From Tetrastigma voinierianum (lineage: Eukaryota; Streptophyta; Magnoliopsida; Vitales; Vitaceae): 64,000 nt of DNA. Positions 11,336-22,398 of the stretch are shown piece after piece. The stretch spans positions 434,001 to 498,000 of the forward strand of contig JAEQBH010001391.1 of the NCBI GenBank assembly GCA_016808115.1, in the 5' to 3' direction. Position 1 is the first letter of the stretch. Every line of letters begins with the position of its first letter. A program made the position numbers and the translations under genes. The notes under the pieces are model-generated. The model did no database searches and had not been told where the DNA came from. It worked only from the letters and a program-made list of their open reading frames with translations.

Positions 11336-11665
11336 GGATTAGTGCCCAAAAAGTGCTATTTTAAACCCTATTTATTATAGGTTTTGCGCTTTTGTATACT
11401 AATCATTCTAATTAACTGATTTACACATCAAGGTCCCTACTAATCTACTCGATCGCATTTTGTAAGTAAATTTTGCGCTTTTGCGAGCTAATCATGCCAA
11501 CATTGTTGAGTCGATCCAGTATGAAGAATTCGAGTCAAACTCAAGATCACAGATCAAAGACCAAAAGGAGTTAAGAGCGTAAAATAGAAGAAAAAAAGAA
11601 GGGTGGAGCAATGGGAGCGTGAGTCAATGGAACTGGAAGGCTGAATTTCTCTACGTTGGATGATT

Positions 11666-11790
11666 TCGCTATGATAGCGAATTTTCACTATCATAGCGAA
11701 TTTTCTCTATCATAGCGAAAAGTACTGTGCATAGAGAAAATTTCAATTTTCGCTATGCCTTGTATTTTCGCTATGATATTAAATTCACTG
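11666..11790 (+). promoter_or_regulatory. TCGCTAT/ATAGCGA palindrome array in B1 U3
   Basis: Palindromes of the form TCGCTATGATAGCGA start at 11666, 11685 and 11704, exactly 19 bp apart, followed by further half-sites to about 11790. The same array occurs in the 3' LTR (for example starts at 16706 and 16725, also 19 bp apart). It lies about 125 bp upstream of the TATA box. Confidence 0.8.
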
Positions 11791-11914
11791 CGGCGTGAAT
11801 AAATTCCATTCCCCGTGTTTTTATACAAACGACTTCGTTTTGTGTAATTCCCATTTTGTCCCTATTGTAATCATATATTTTAGGTATTTTTGGTATTTCA
11901 CACATCTTGTATGG

Positions 11915-11923
11915 CTATATAAG
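11915..11923 (+). promoter_or_regulatory. TATA box of B1 5' LTR
   Basis: CTATATAAG, conserved in B2 at 23082-23090 and altered to ATATAAAAAG or CTACATAAG in other copies. It is followed by the shared 'tgtaaccctaactttt' stretch. Confidence 0.65.
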
Positions 11924-12800
11924 CCAACTTATAGCTTTTGTAACCCTAACTTTTCAATTTTTCAGTACACGCGCAGCTTTTCATTTTAGGTTACAGTTTT
12001 CTCTCTTCTCTCTCCTCTTTCTCTCATTTTCTCGGCTACCAAACACTCCTCGTGAGTATAAATCGTAGGATGTTTGTCTGTGACCTCTTCCTCCTTGGAA
12101 GAGGAGGGCCATCAGTGAATGTTCAAGGTAAAACATCGGTCCCTTATGTTTTTCCATGCAAGCATTTATTCCTTTACTGCTTTCAGATCTCACTTTTGTG
12201 TTTGAATCACTATGATGTACCCCGAAAGGCCAGCATACTCGCAAGCTTTCAAGGTTCGGCCTGAGCAAGCCATCATAGATCCACTGATGCCCAATTAGTT
12301 GTCATTTATGAGCTCCCGTTGTGTTAGATCCATTGATGGTTTTAACTCTGCTTTGAAACATTAAGTGGATAATAAATGCTATACATTAGAAGAAATAATT
12401 TTAGTATTTTAGGTTTTAATGTTAAATAGCGCCTTCTGCTCGATATGACTATATGTCATCCTCCCCAGCGAGAGGAAAAAGACCCGAGGACATGTTGAAT
12501 GCCTTAGAACCCTAAACCAGCTGCCCGAGACTTCAAGGGGTTCTATTTTACATTTTATTTTATTTTCATTTTCAGTTTTCACCATCAAAACTCCCCTATT
12601 TTTACCCAAACCTTAAAATCCAAATGAAATTCACCATTTTTGGCCTTAACAATAAGTCATTTGTGCAAAGAAAACCCATCCCTGTGTTCTACCCTTATTT
12701 CTCACTATACTAAGCAAGAGAGCTTGACTACTAAGAAGAGGAGGAACTTAGGATATAAATTTTGTTGATTCCGGACACCCTATCGTGGCACGGGCAACAA

Positions 12801-12818
12801 TGGCGCCGTTGTCGTGAT
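12801..12818 (+). other. tRNA-Asp primer-binding site of B1
   Basis: The first eleven bases match TGGCGCCGTTG; the rest reads TCGTGAT where the perfect site has CCGGGGA. It is followed by 'ggtgcctaagtgc' as in B2 and B3. Confidence 0.8.
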
Positions 12819-13014
12819 GGTGCCTAAGTGCATTCGACGAAGTCAGCGGCACTCTTAGACCTCATCACAAGTACTGGTGAGTTGCTTTTATATTTCACTG
12901 TCATTTTATTTTAATTTCAAAAAAAAAAAAATTGCAGGAATGTTTTTGGTGTTGTCTTGTGTTGCCTTATTTCTATTGCAGGATTGAATGTTCAGTGGGT
13001 TTGAATTGTGACCA

Positions 13015-14007
13015 ATGGAAGAGGGAAAGCAATACAGTGAGTATTCAATGGAGAGTAACCCTAGGGCATATATGACAATGAGGGACTATAGGAACCTTGC
13101 ATGGCAAAATCAGCAACCTGTGGAGAGGAATCCAAATGAATATAGGTCCATGAGGGACTATGGAAACCAATGGATGAGTTCAATTATACGCGTTGCTTAC
13201 AACCATAGTTGGGGGAATCACACAAATTCCTCATGGGAATCAAGACCTCCACAATATGCACCTCTTGAACCTCCATATTATGCCCCCACTTCTCAACAGC
13301 AACAACCACCAACCCCATCCCCTGTTGAACAAGCCATCCTGAACTTGAGCAAACTAGTGGATAATTTCATAGAGGAGCAAAGGGCGTGACTCCATCAAGC
13401 TAATCGTGAAACCGACATAGTGAGCTCAACAAGGAATCGATGTCTCCAAAGCAAAATTGATCAAAAATTGGACATACTGCAGGAATCCATCTCAAAGCTC
13501 ACCAATCAGCTTGTTCATCAAGAGGAAAAGAATCCTATGGAAGTGTGCCTGAGTGACACTATGGTGGAGGAGCAGTGTCAACAACAGCCACATCAGGGGC
13601 TCATAGAGGATTTTATTGAAATGTCCGGAGGGTCAGTTCGAATCCTCGACACGTGTGTCAAGAGTTTTTTCCAAGGGAAAGAAAGAAGAAATCCTTCCTT
13701 TATAATCGAGGAGGGTAGTGAAATGTGCGTGGAAGAGCCCAAAAAGAATGTCCTTCAACCAATTCCCACATAATTGAATCCCACTGCCACTGCCCAAGCA
13801 ACCAAAAGCTCACTGCCAGTATCCCCCTCCACTGACCAAGTGTATGTCCTGCCTGCATCCCAATCCCAACACAAAACCCCTGAAGCACCCACCACAAAGG
13901 CCACCCCATCACTGCTTGTGCTGCAAAACATTAGGAAGTTAGTGGCCACTGTTAGAGCCTTTGCCACTACATCAAAGACACAAGCAACGCCATATCAGAT
14001 GGCATAG
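13015..14007 (+). pseudogene. Family B gag-derived protein, best-preserved copy
   Basis: One frame of about 330 codons with only two in-frame stops, TGA at 13387-13389 and TAA at 13771-13773, ending at TAG 14005-14007. In order: an N-terminal block 'QYSEYSMESNPRAYM' with 'MRDYRN'; 'YNHSWGNHTNSSWE' with proline-rich 'PPYYAPTSQQQQPP'; 'SPVEQAILNLSK'; a heptad-like coil 'KIDQKLDILQESISKL'; an acidic stretch; a proline/threonine-rich linker; and a conserved 'KLVATVRAFATTSK' end. The 'WGNHTNSSWE' to coil segment resembles the region after the nucleocapsid in plant gypsy Gag. The capsid domain found in D and A3 is absent, as is any zinc knuckle or enzyme. The four copies in this window agree on the block order. 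Function unknown; a role in packaging or helper recruitment is only a guess. Confidence 0.7.
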
Positions 14008-16353
14008 TGGATGGTTCTGGTGCTCTGCTCAGCTTAGAGCACCCGAACTAGACATTTTAAGCTCCGCCGGTTCCAAAGCAAAGATCCGAAGGCCTAAGGA
14101 AGTGGCTCGGGGGAGCACAGCCTCCCTACTTTTTTGTTTTAATTTTTCGCTTGCTTTTATTTTATCGTATTTTATTTTGATTTCTTTATTTTTCTTTTAG
14201 ATTTTCTAATTTTTTAGTTAAATTTTTTAGATTAATTTTTACTTTTCGTACTTAATTTTTCTCGTGTTAATTTTTGCATTTTAAGTGAAAATTTGAAGGC
14301 TGGAATGAAGAAATGGCAATCAGGGAGGAGCAGGAAAATTTCGTAACACAGCCGAAATTTAATTTTCGCAATGATCTTGAAATTTAACTCGACCATAGCG
14401 AAAATTTATGGTGATAAGCGAAATGGTGTAAAGCTATCATAGCGAAACCTTCGCTATGCTAGCGAAAAATTATGCGACCCCGACAACAAGACCGGCAATA
14501 TGATATGAGGTAAGTTAAAAAATAAATAAAAATCGTTTGTTTTTTATTTTTTATTTTATTTTTTTAAATTAATATATATATATTATTTTAAATTTTATAA
14601 AAAATTTTTGTCTCTATATATATATAAAAAAAAAATGGGTTTTGTTTATATATTAAAAAAATTTGTCTCTCAAAAAAAGTTTTATTTTTATTTTATTTTA
14701 TTATTTTATTTTTATTTGTATTTATTAATTATTTTGTTGTTTTCAAAAAAAAAAAAAAAAGCCGTTATTAGACATAGCGAAAATTTACATGAAGCATTCT
14801 GAGGAATTTTCACATAAACCTCATAATGCTCAATTTTCGCTATCTATGATAGCGAAAATTTCTCGCCTAACCAACTGTTTTGACCTCAGATTTTGTTTTA
14901 GCTCATAACTTTTCATCAGAACTATTTTGATGTTTTGATGCGGATTGGAAAGCTTAGAGAGTGTATAATCCAAATATAGTTAGAAATAACATTTTTGAAA
15001 TTTTTATGAAGGTGTAATTTTAAAAATGGTCCAACTGGTCACTTTTGTCCTTTCTTTTCTTCTCCTAGCTTGTTTGTTTGAAGCCCAAACGGAGTGAATA
15101 AGGTGTCGATGGAAAGCTTGCGAAGTCTCCTATCCAACAACGATCACATCTCATTAAGGAGGTAACACTTCCTTCTCTAACTTTCCAATCCGAGCCCTAT
15201 TTCGGACACCGAGATGTTTGGGTTGGGGAGGATAAGCGAAGGAAGTAACTGTATTTATGTTTTTGTTATTATTTGAGCAAGCCCCATTTTGTAATGTTCA
15301 GTGGCTTGCTGGGTTTCCCCTACAAAGCTATTATACCACTGACACTTTTCAAAATTTGGACCAATTTTGCAACCAAATTTTATTGGTTTGCCTAACGCAA
15401 GTTGAAAATTGAAACTTTTGTCTAATTCTATTGATGTTAGATTGGTTCCATGCTTGGTTAGTGAATGATTAGTTGAATTCTTATTGATTTCGACCTTTTC
15501 TTCCACCTTTAGCTAACCACACACCGAGCACATTAGGTTTCAATGATAAGCTGAAAAACTGCGCAACCTCCTTTACTTTGCAATAACCTATCCTAGTGTT
15601 GTTGACTACCTTTAATAGGTTAAGGACCCCTGTGGAAAGAGGGTCAATGCATCTTCGAAAAAAAAAAGAGAACAAATAAAAATAAAAGAAAAAGAAAAGA
15701 AAAAGAAAAAGAAGAAAATCGCAACGCTTTGCCTTGAAACCGAGCACGGTCAGGGGTATATTGAACCTTTAAAGCAGGTGCCACAAACCTTCATTGGTTG
15801 GGAGTCATGGAAGCTTAGTCGCTATACGGGTGGATGGGTAGAGATTAGCGAGTTGTAGGTGCTTAATTCTCGAAGTCATTCGAAGTCCGAGGTGAAGCCT
15901 GTAGAGTTTGTGGTCGGTAGATCCTTTTGGCTTGATGCCCTAAACCTTAATTGGTTGGGAGTCATCGGTGGATCCCCGTTACACGGAATTTGGTGAAGTC
16001 GAGTTTTCAGCATTGCACCCTACAACACAAAAAGAGCAGTGGAATAAGAGTGGGTCCTGATCTATTTAGGTTGGTTAGCATGCTAGGTTGTGGCAGTAGC
16101 TAGGTTGGGGGAGACCTTGGTTTAATGAGTTTATGTTGACACTTAGATTTTGGTGAAATTTGGTTGATTCACGAAGAGGCCTCTTTTAATACTCAATTTT
16201 GTATATCCATTCTCTCATGATAGTCATTGGACACGACTTTACAAGCTACACAGAATTTAAGCTTCACTACTTTATACAATTTTATGGCTCTTGCTTTATT
16301 CAGTATATACTCACCTACCTTCACTCTTTCACTAGGAACACAGCCTTGATATT
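14008..16353 (+). other. Non-coding internal region of B1
   Basis: No supported gene. It holds a second cluster of the family motif (14375-14480 and 14770-14860), a perfect 13-bp inverted repeat with a 3-base loop (AATTTTCGCTATC, 14832-14860), a very AT-rich stretch (14520-14760), and the purine tract at 15656-15717. From about 14880 it closely follows the corresponding parts of B2 and B3. Confidence 0.7.
15656..15717 (+). repeat. GAAAAA-type purine tract of B1
   Basis: Nearly all purine with AAAAAG units, 650-700 bp before the 3' LTR, at the same relative place as in B0, B2 and B3. Confidence 0.75.
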
Positions 16354-16367
16354 GTAGGTTGGGGGTG
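16354..16367 (+). other. Polypurine tract of B1
   Basis: GTAGGTTGGGGGTG directly before the 3' LTR. The identical tract precedes the B2 3' LTR at 54414-54429. Confidence 0.8.
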
Positions 16368-17780
16368 TGATTAGTGCCCAAAAGGGTTTTTATTTTGAAC
16401 CCTATTTATTATGGGTTTGAGTGCTTTTTGTATACTAATCATTCTAATTAACCCGATTTACACATCAAGGTCTACTAATCTGATACGCATTTTGTGGCAA
16501 ATTTTGCGAGTTTTGCGAGCTAATCATGTAACGATGAGTCGATCAAACATGAAGAATTGAGTCAAACTCAACATCATAGATCAAAGACCAAGGAAACAAG
16601 AGTGAAAATAGAAAAAAGGGAGACGAGGAGCGAGTGGGAGCAGGTAACAATGGAGCAGTCTTTGGAATTTCTCTGTTTGAATGATTTACTTATGATAGCA
16701 AATTTTCGCTATCATAGCGAATTTTCGCTATCATAGCGAATTTTTTCTATGATAGCGAAAATTTCAATTTTCGCTATGCCTTGTATTTTCGCTATGATAG
16801 CGAAATTCACTATGCATAGCGAAATTTGTCCTATGTTTGATACTTGACTTCGTTTGTGTAATTCCATTTGTCCACCCCAATGTAATCATATATTTAGAGT
16901 ATTTTGGTATTTCCACTCTTGTATAATATAAAAAGCCAACTTATAGCTTTTGTAACCCTAACTTTTCAATCTTTTAGTACACGCGCAGGTTTTCATTTTA
17001 GGTTACAGTTTTCTCTCTTCTCTCTCCTCTTTCTTTCATTTTCTCGGCTACCAAACACTCCTCTGATGATGACAACTCAGAGGATGTTTGGCTATACCTC
17101 TTCCTCCTTGAAGAGGAGGGCCATTGGATGAATGTTTGAAGGTAAAAACACTGCCCTCATGTTTTTCACGCAAGCATTTATTCCCTTTTATTGTTTCTGT
17201 ATCTCACTTTTTAGGTTTGAATCACTGTGATGTACCTTAAGTGGCCAGTACTTGGCAAGCTTTCAAGGTTCAGTGGATGCTTATTGTTAGATCCAGCAGT
17301 ACGATTAGTTGTCATTTATGAGCTCCTGCGGAGTTAGATCGATGATGGTTTTAAGCATTTTGAAACATTATGGGGTAATAAATACTATACATTAGAAGAA
17401 ATAATTTTAGGGTTTAGGTTTTAATGCCAAATGGCCAGGTTCGGAAATGACTATATGTCATCCTCCCCAGCGAGGAAAAGACAGAGGACATGTTGAGGTG
17501 CCTTAGAGACCCTAAACCAGGTGGCGAGTCTTCAAGGGGTTCTATTTACATTTATTTTATTTTCATTTTCAGTTTTCACCATCAAAAACTCCTGTTTTTA
17601 CCCAGGCAAAATCAAATGAAATTCACCATTTTAGCCTTATGATGGGTCATTTGTGCAAAGAAAGCCCATCCCTATGTTCGACCCTAGACCACTATACAAC
17701 AGTAGCTTGACCTGGCTTGGTAGAGGAACTTAGGATATAAATTTTATTGATTACGGATCACCATATTGTGTACCGAATCT
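16368..17780 (+). repeat. 3' LTR of B1
   Basis: 1,413 bp, starting TGATTAGTGCCC. It carries the palindrome array (about 16690-16830) and a TATA-like AATATAAAAAG near 16924. The end reads ACCGAATCT where other copies read ACGAATCA. After it the A1 3' reading frame resumes. Confidence 0.85.
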
Positions 17781-17946
17781 TGAGTAGCAGCCTCCCTTCC
17801 TCGGTTGGTTGTTACGTTTGGTGAGACTGCAGTTCTTTAGTTGGGATAACCTCTGTTTAAGGTTCCTGATGAACCTCTTCTTCATCTTGAGTATACTCAT
17901 TCATCATTTCACTGAGATTTGGGACAAGATTCTGGTTTTCTGCCAT
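17781..17946 (-). pseudogene. 3' reading frame of A1, N-terminal part
   Basis: On the minus strand an ATG at 17946 opens 'MAENQNLVPNLSEMMNEY', followed by an acidic stretch. It matches the start of the A2 copy (MAEIPTLVPNLDEIM, start 38156), which justifies this start. It has at least one in-frame stop and is cut off by B1; the rest of the protein continues at 11335 and downward. Confidence 0.75.
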
Positions 17947-19139
17947 CGATGAGATTTTGAAATTGGGTTTTGGTAATCTAAGGTTTTAGATTTTCGATAA
18001 GAGGAAGAGAATGAAAAGTTGGGTGAGGATGCAAATGAATTGAAGTATTGGAAGAGATTGGTTGTTCACCTTCAAGCTCTTTTATTTATGGGTTCAATGA
18101 CATCTTTGTCTTATGGAATATCACAACATTTATTTCTAAGCCACAACACTAACTGTTAATAATAAACACCGCATTAAATGTCGTGACGCCTCAAACAGAA
18201 TGTTAAAACCAACAGTTAATGTAGCTTAAACAAATTCTTGTCACGACTTACTTAGGTATGTCGCAACAACAAATGTGGTCTTTAAAAATAAAAATGATGT
18301 CACGACATGCCTTCCACTTTATTCAATTATTCCTGGTTACGACCTAATTTCTATTATCGCAACACCGTTTCTTTCAATAGTCATCCAAATTCTAACACTA
18401 TTTTTAACCTAAGTGGAATTCGCAACCCTAGTCATGACCTTCGATTCTATGAAAGAATTGTGTTGCGACACAAAAAGCCTCTTAGATCTCATGTTATCAA
18501 TTCAAAACCTTGTCGCGACTACATTGTCAGGTCGCGACCTAGAAAATTTTTAGGTCTCGACAAAAAGTGTTTTATCCCCATTTTCCTGCAACTCCTTTTC
18601 TCCTATGATTGACTCAAAATTTTCATCCAATTCACTCGATACATACTTGTAAAAACATGTATAACATTCAAGAATTTGTATTCAAGTATGAACAATTCAT
18701 CTTCATCATTTAAATATTCAACGAATAAACTCAACCAAACTAAGATTCACTATCAGTTTGAAAAGCAAATTCCCCTAAACTTCAATCATGCATTTAAAAA
18801 AAATGAATTAGTTAGAGAGCATAGTACTTCCCCTTGTAGTCTAGTATGCATGCTGAGTTAGAGGTTCATCTTCCATGTGACGACTCCATTTCTTCTAGTA
18901 CCCTCATTGATCTATAAAAAAAGTAAAAAATTTAAACAGTAAAGCAACACACAAGTCTAACTAAAACACTTAAAATTTTAAACAATTTAATTGACTATGA
19001 AAAATAAAAATAAACTATTGTATGGGTTGCCTCCTGAAAACGCTCGAGTTTAAGTCCTTACATTTGGACTTCTTATTTATGATTCTCTTGTCTCAGCAAT
19101 TCTTCTTTAACTCATAACCTTGAATCAGTCTTCAATTAT
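17947..19139 (-). other. Spacer between A1 integrase and 3' reading frame
   Basis: No gene supported. It contains a second GTCGCGAC-type cluster (18181-18562) and, near 19022, the phrase GGGTTGCCTCC, which on the minus strand reads GGAGGCAACCC and follows integrase in A2 as well (near 39010). Confidence 0.65.
18181..18562 (-). promoter_or_regulatory. Internal GTCGCGAC cluster upstream of A1 3' frame
   Basis: Copies of TCGCGAC and close variants, including 18512 and 18532 (20 bp apart). It lies about 250-600 bp upstream of the 3' frame start on the minus strand. A2 has an equivalent cluster at 38327-38645. Confidence 0.6.
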
Positions 19140-20336
19140 TTTCCCTCCAAGGAAATGCTTTAATCTCTAACCATTCACCTTGAATTCTTGTCCAGTACTA
19201 GTTTTCAATGTCACTGCCCCAAAGGTTGTACTTGTCATTACTTTATAAGGACCACTCCATTTTTATCTCAACTTTCCTGTCAACAGTTTCAGCATGGAGT
19301 TAAATAACAGGACCTAATCTCTTGCCTAAAATTCCCTCCTCGAAATCTTTTGATCATATCATTTCTCTGTTTTATCTTTGTAAATTCTGGCATTATCATA
19401 AGCTTCATTTCTCAGCTCTTCCAATTCATTCAGTTGGAGTAATATTTCTTCCTTAGTAGCCTTAAAATCAAAGTTCAATTTCTTGATGGCCCACATAGCT
19501 TTGTATTCCAATCTAAGAGGGAGGTGACAAGGTTTACCAAAGACAATTCTGTATGGGGACATTCCAATGGGAGTTTTGTATGCTGTTCTGTAAGCCCACA
19601 ATGCATCATCAAGCTTTAGAGACCAATCTTTTATGCTGGAACTTACAATTTTTTCAAGAATTTTCTTTAGCTCCCTATTGGAAATTTCAGCTTGCCCATT
19701 TGTTTGAGGATGATAAGCCAAACTCATTATGTGTTTGATTCCATACCTGCTCATGGGTTTCTCAAACACCTTGTTTGCAAAATGGCTCCCTCCATCACTT
19801 ATGATAGTTACGGGTGCTAGTCTTGCTCGAAATATTTCTCGGTAGAACCCACTTAGTGTATTAGCATCATTTTTGGGACAAGTTGTTGCTTCCACCCATT
19901 TGGATACATAGTCCACAGCTAGGAGTATGTACAAATTCCCAAATTAAGTTGGAAAAGGCCCCATGAAATCTATTCCCCACACATCAAAAAGCTTAACCAC
20001 TAAGATACCTTTCAGGGGCATTTCATGTCTTGTGCTGATACTTCCCATTCTCTGGCATTGATCACAAAGTTTTACCCATTCAAAACAATCCTTGAATATG
20101 GTAGGCCAATAAAAACCTGGTTGGAGAATTTTATGGGCTGTTTTGTCTCCTGTAAAATGTCCTCCATATGGTGATGCATGACATTCATATAAAATTCTGC
20201 CTTGTTCACTTTTTGGCACACACCTCCCGATTATCATATCATCTCCTCTTTTAAATAATAGTGGGTCATCCCATATATAAAATCTTTTGTTAGTCCTTAA
20301 CTTCTTTGTCTGATGGTAACTGAATTCTGGTGGCAT
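19140..20336 (-). pseudogene. int: Integrase of A1
   Basis: Retroviral-type integrase, which joins element cDNA to host DNA. The N-terminal HHCC zinc module is visible (CHASPYGGH ... LCDQCQRMG). The catalytic core keeps the first Asp (DVWGIDFMGPF), second Asp (IISDGGSHFANK) and Glu (GQAEISNRELKK). After 19359 the frame shifts, and a C-terminal GPY/F-like piece follows (KWSGPYKV). The zinc-module and core frames are in register and interrupted only by one TAA at 19944-19946. The sequence resembles Athila integrase, including 'AVDYVSKWVEA'. Not functional as it stands because of the stop and the late frameshift. Confidence 0.9.
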
Positions 20337-20437
20337 AACTCCATAAGCTAGAAAATTTACAATGTCAGCATACTAGGGTAATTAGAATGACAAATGAAAT
20401 AACAGCTCATATGGAAAGGTTCACTAATTCGAGTCCG

Positions 20438-21780
20438 CTACTCTGCACTACGATGAGTCTTTTCAACTCTTGACAATTGATCAGCTATCATGTTGTCACT
20501 ACCTTTCTTGGCCTTGATCTCCAGATCAAATTCTTGCAATAACAATACCCATCTGATTAGTCTTGGCTTAGCTTCTTTCTTTGTCATCAAATATTGAATT
20601 ACAGCATGATCAGTATGGATAATGACATAGGATCCAAATATATATGGCCTGAATTTTTCGCATGCAAATACCATGGCCAACATCTCTTTTTCAGTAGTTA
20701 AGTAGTTCTCTTGAGCTTCATTGAAGGTTTTACTGGCATTGTATATGGCCTTAAACATTTTGTCAATTTTCTATCCCAATACAGCTCCCATTGCATAGTC
20801 ACTTCCATCACACATAATCTCAAATTCCTTATTCCAATTTGGTTTGGCCATGGTAGGAGCTTCAACTAATTTGGATCTTATTTCTTCAAATGAAGATTGA
20901 CAGGATTCATAAAAATTAAACTTGATATCCTTTTCCAATAGTCTACATAATGGTCTTTCAATTTTTGAGAAGTCTATGATAAATCTTCTATAAAATCCAA
21001 CATGTCCCAAGAAACTTCTTATTCCCTTAACTGTTGTTGATTATAGGTGGAAAAATAGTCTTTATGATGGAAACTTTTGCTTGGTCCACTTCCAGCCCTG
21101 TTGTAGAAATTCTGTGTCCAAGAACAATACCTTATGTTACCATAAAATGGCATTTTTCCCAATTCAAGGCTAAGTTCTTATCCTGGCACCTATGAAGTAC
21201 TGTTCTCAAATTTTGCAGGCATTGCTCAAAACTGGATCCATAGACTATGAAGTCATCCATGAATATCTCCATAACCTCCTCTGCCAAATATGAGAACATA
21301 GACATCATGCATATTTTAAATGTAGCAAGAGCATTGCATAGCCCAAATGGCATTCTTCTAAAAGAAAAGGTACCATAAGGGCATGTGAAAGTAGTTTTCT
21401 CCTGGTCCTCAGGTGCAATAACAATTTGGTTATATCCAGAATACCCATCAAGAAAACAAGAGTGAGGGTGTCCTGCCAGTCTATCCAACATCTAATCAAT
21501 GAAAAGTAGAGGAAAATGATCTCTCCTGGTTGCAGTATTTAATTTTTTGTAATCTATACACACTCTCCATCCTGTCAAAGTTCTTGTAGGAATTAGTTCA
21601 TCCCTTTCATTTCTGATCATAGTGAATCCACCCTTATTAGGAACCACATGAACTGGGCTCACCCAAGGGCTGTCTTATATTGCATAAATAAAACCTGCAT
21701 TTAACCATTTTAGCACTTTCTTCCTTACAACATCCTTCATCACTGGATTCAACCTTCTTTGGTGTTCAATTTAAGTTTTT
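20438..21780 (-). pseudogene. pol: Reverse transcriptase and RNase H of A1
   Basis: Minus-strand RT followed by RNase H. RT motifs: 'WRVCIDYKKLN', then 'FLDGYSGYNQI', 'TFTCPYGTFSFRRMPFGL', and the catalytic box FMDDF. RNase H shows its four acidic positions: CDGSDYAMGAVLG, TTEKEMLA, IIHTDHAV and GSDNMIADQLSR. Breaks: a stop between 'PLLFID' and 'MLDR' near 21492, a frameshift between about 21010 and 21130, and a stop after GAVLG near 20768. The order RT, RNase H, integrase is that of Ty3/gypsy. Confidence 0.9.
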
Positions 21781-22129
21781 GAATTATCATCTAACTGAAT
21801 TTTGTGCATGCGAAATAGAAGGGTGATATACATGAGATCTTCAATTGACCAAGCAATTTTTTCCATGTATTTCCTTAGAATCTTTAACAACTTTTGTTCT
21901 TCATCCTCAGTCAATGCAGCTAATATAATTACTGGCTTTGCCTTTTAAGCTCCTAAAAATCATACTTTAGATGACTAGGCAATTCTTTCAATATCAACCC
22001 CTCTGTACTTGTTTCTTGCTCAGTTGCTTTCTTTTCCTGTTGCATGATTTTTCTTGATTGTTTTCAATTAACCTCAAGACTATTTACGTGTGTTACCAAG
22101 TTGGAATCTGACAATTCTGTCGACACTCT
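21781..22129 (-). pseudogene. A1 linker between protease and RT
   Basis: The part of the polyprotein between protease and RT. It has several frame breaks, and only short stretches read through. It is included because it is continuous with the flanking pol domains. Confidence 0.5.
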
Positions 22130-22398
22130 CTAAAGATACTGGAAATTCATCTCATTTTCATTTATAGAATGCTGGATATTATAATCAGAGTTCAGTTCAA
22201 GACTAATGGGACTAATGTTATCTACAGCCATACAATTTTCCTCCTCAAAAACAGATTGTACTAAGCTTTTGTTGAGGTTGAAGTGCACTGCTTCATTTCC
22301 CACTCTCAAGGTAAGCTCACCTTTCTGTACATCGATCAGAGCAGCTCTAGTTGCTAAGAAGGGTCTTCCTAACAACAAATGAACTTGTGTGTCCTCTT
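22130..22398 (-). pseudogene. Protease of A1, C-terminal half
   Basis: On the minus strand 'MLLGRPFLATRAALIDVQKG' followed by 'ELTLRVG' is the conserved end of the Athila aspartic protease. The active-site half is 34 kb away (56290-56298), because B2 inserted in the middle of the domain. Confidence 0.85.

Larger units (their letters stand above)
11336..12799 (+). repeat. 5' LTR of B1
   Basis: 1,464 bp from GGATTAGTGCCC (normally TGATTAG, first base changed) to the CA before the primer-binding site. It contains the palindrome array, a TATA box at 11915 and the block 'atgactatatgtcatcctcc' that marks the 3' third of every family B LTR. Confidence 0.85.
11336..17780 (+). mobile_element. Family B element B1, complete
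   Basis: A complete non-autonomous LTR element of 6,445 bp: 5' LTR, primer-binding site, one gag-derived frame with two stops, long AT-rich non-coding stretch, purine tract, polypurine tract, 3' LTR. No protease, RT, RNase H or integrase is present. It is inserted in the opposite strand of the A1 3' reading frame, between its acidic N-terminus and the 'FVS' segment. A clean 5-bp target duplication could not be read: the left flank is CGAAA, and the right LTR end is altered (CCGAATCT in place of CGAATCA). Confidence 0.88.

Noticed and set aside
11331..17785. A 5-bp target duplication around B1
   Set aside because: CGAAA on the left can be paired with CGAAT only by moving the LTR end inward, and TGAGT at the standard end does not match. 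Left unresolved.
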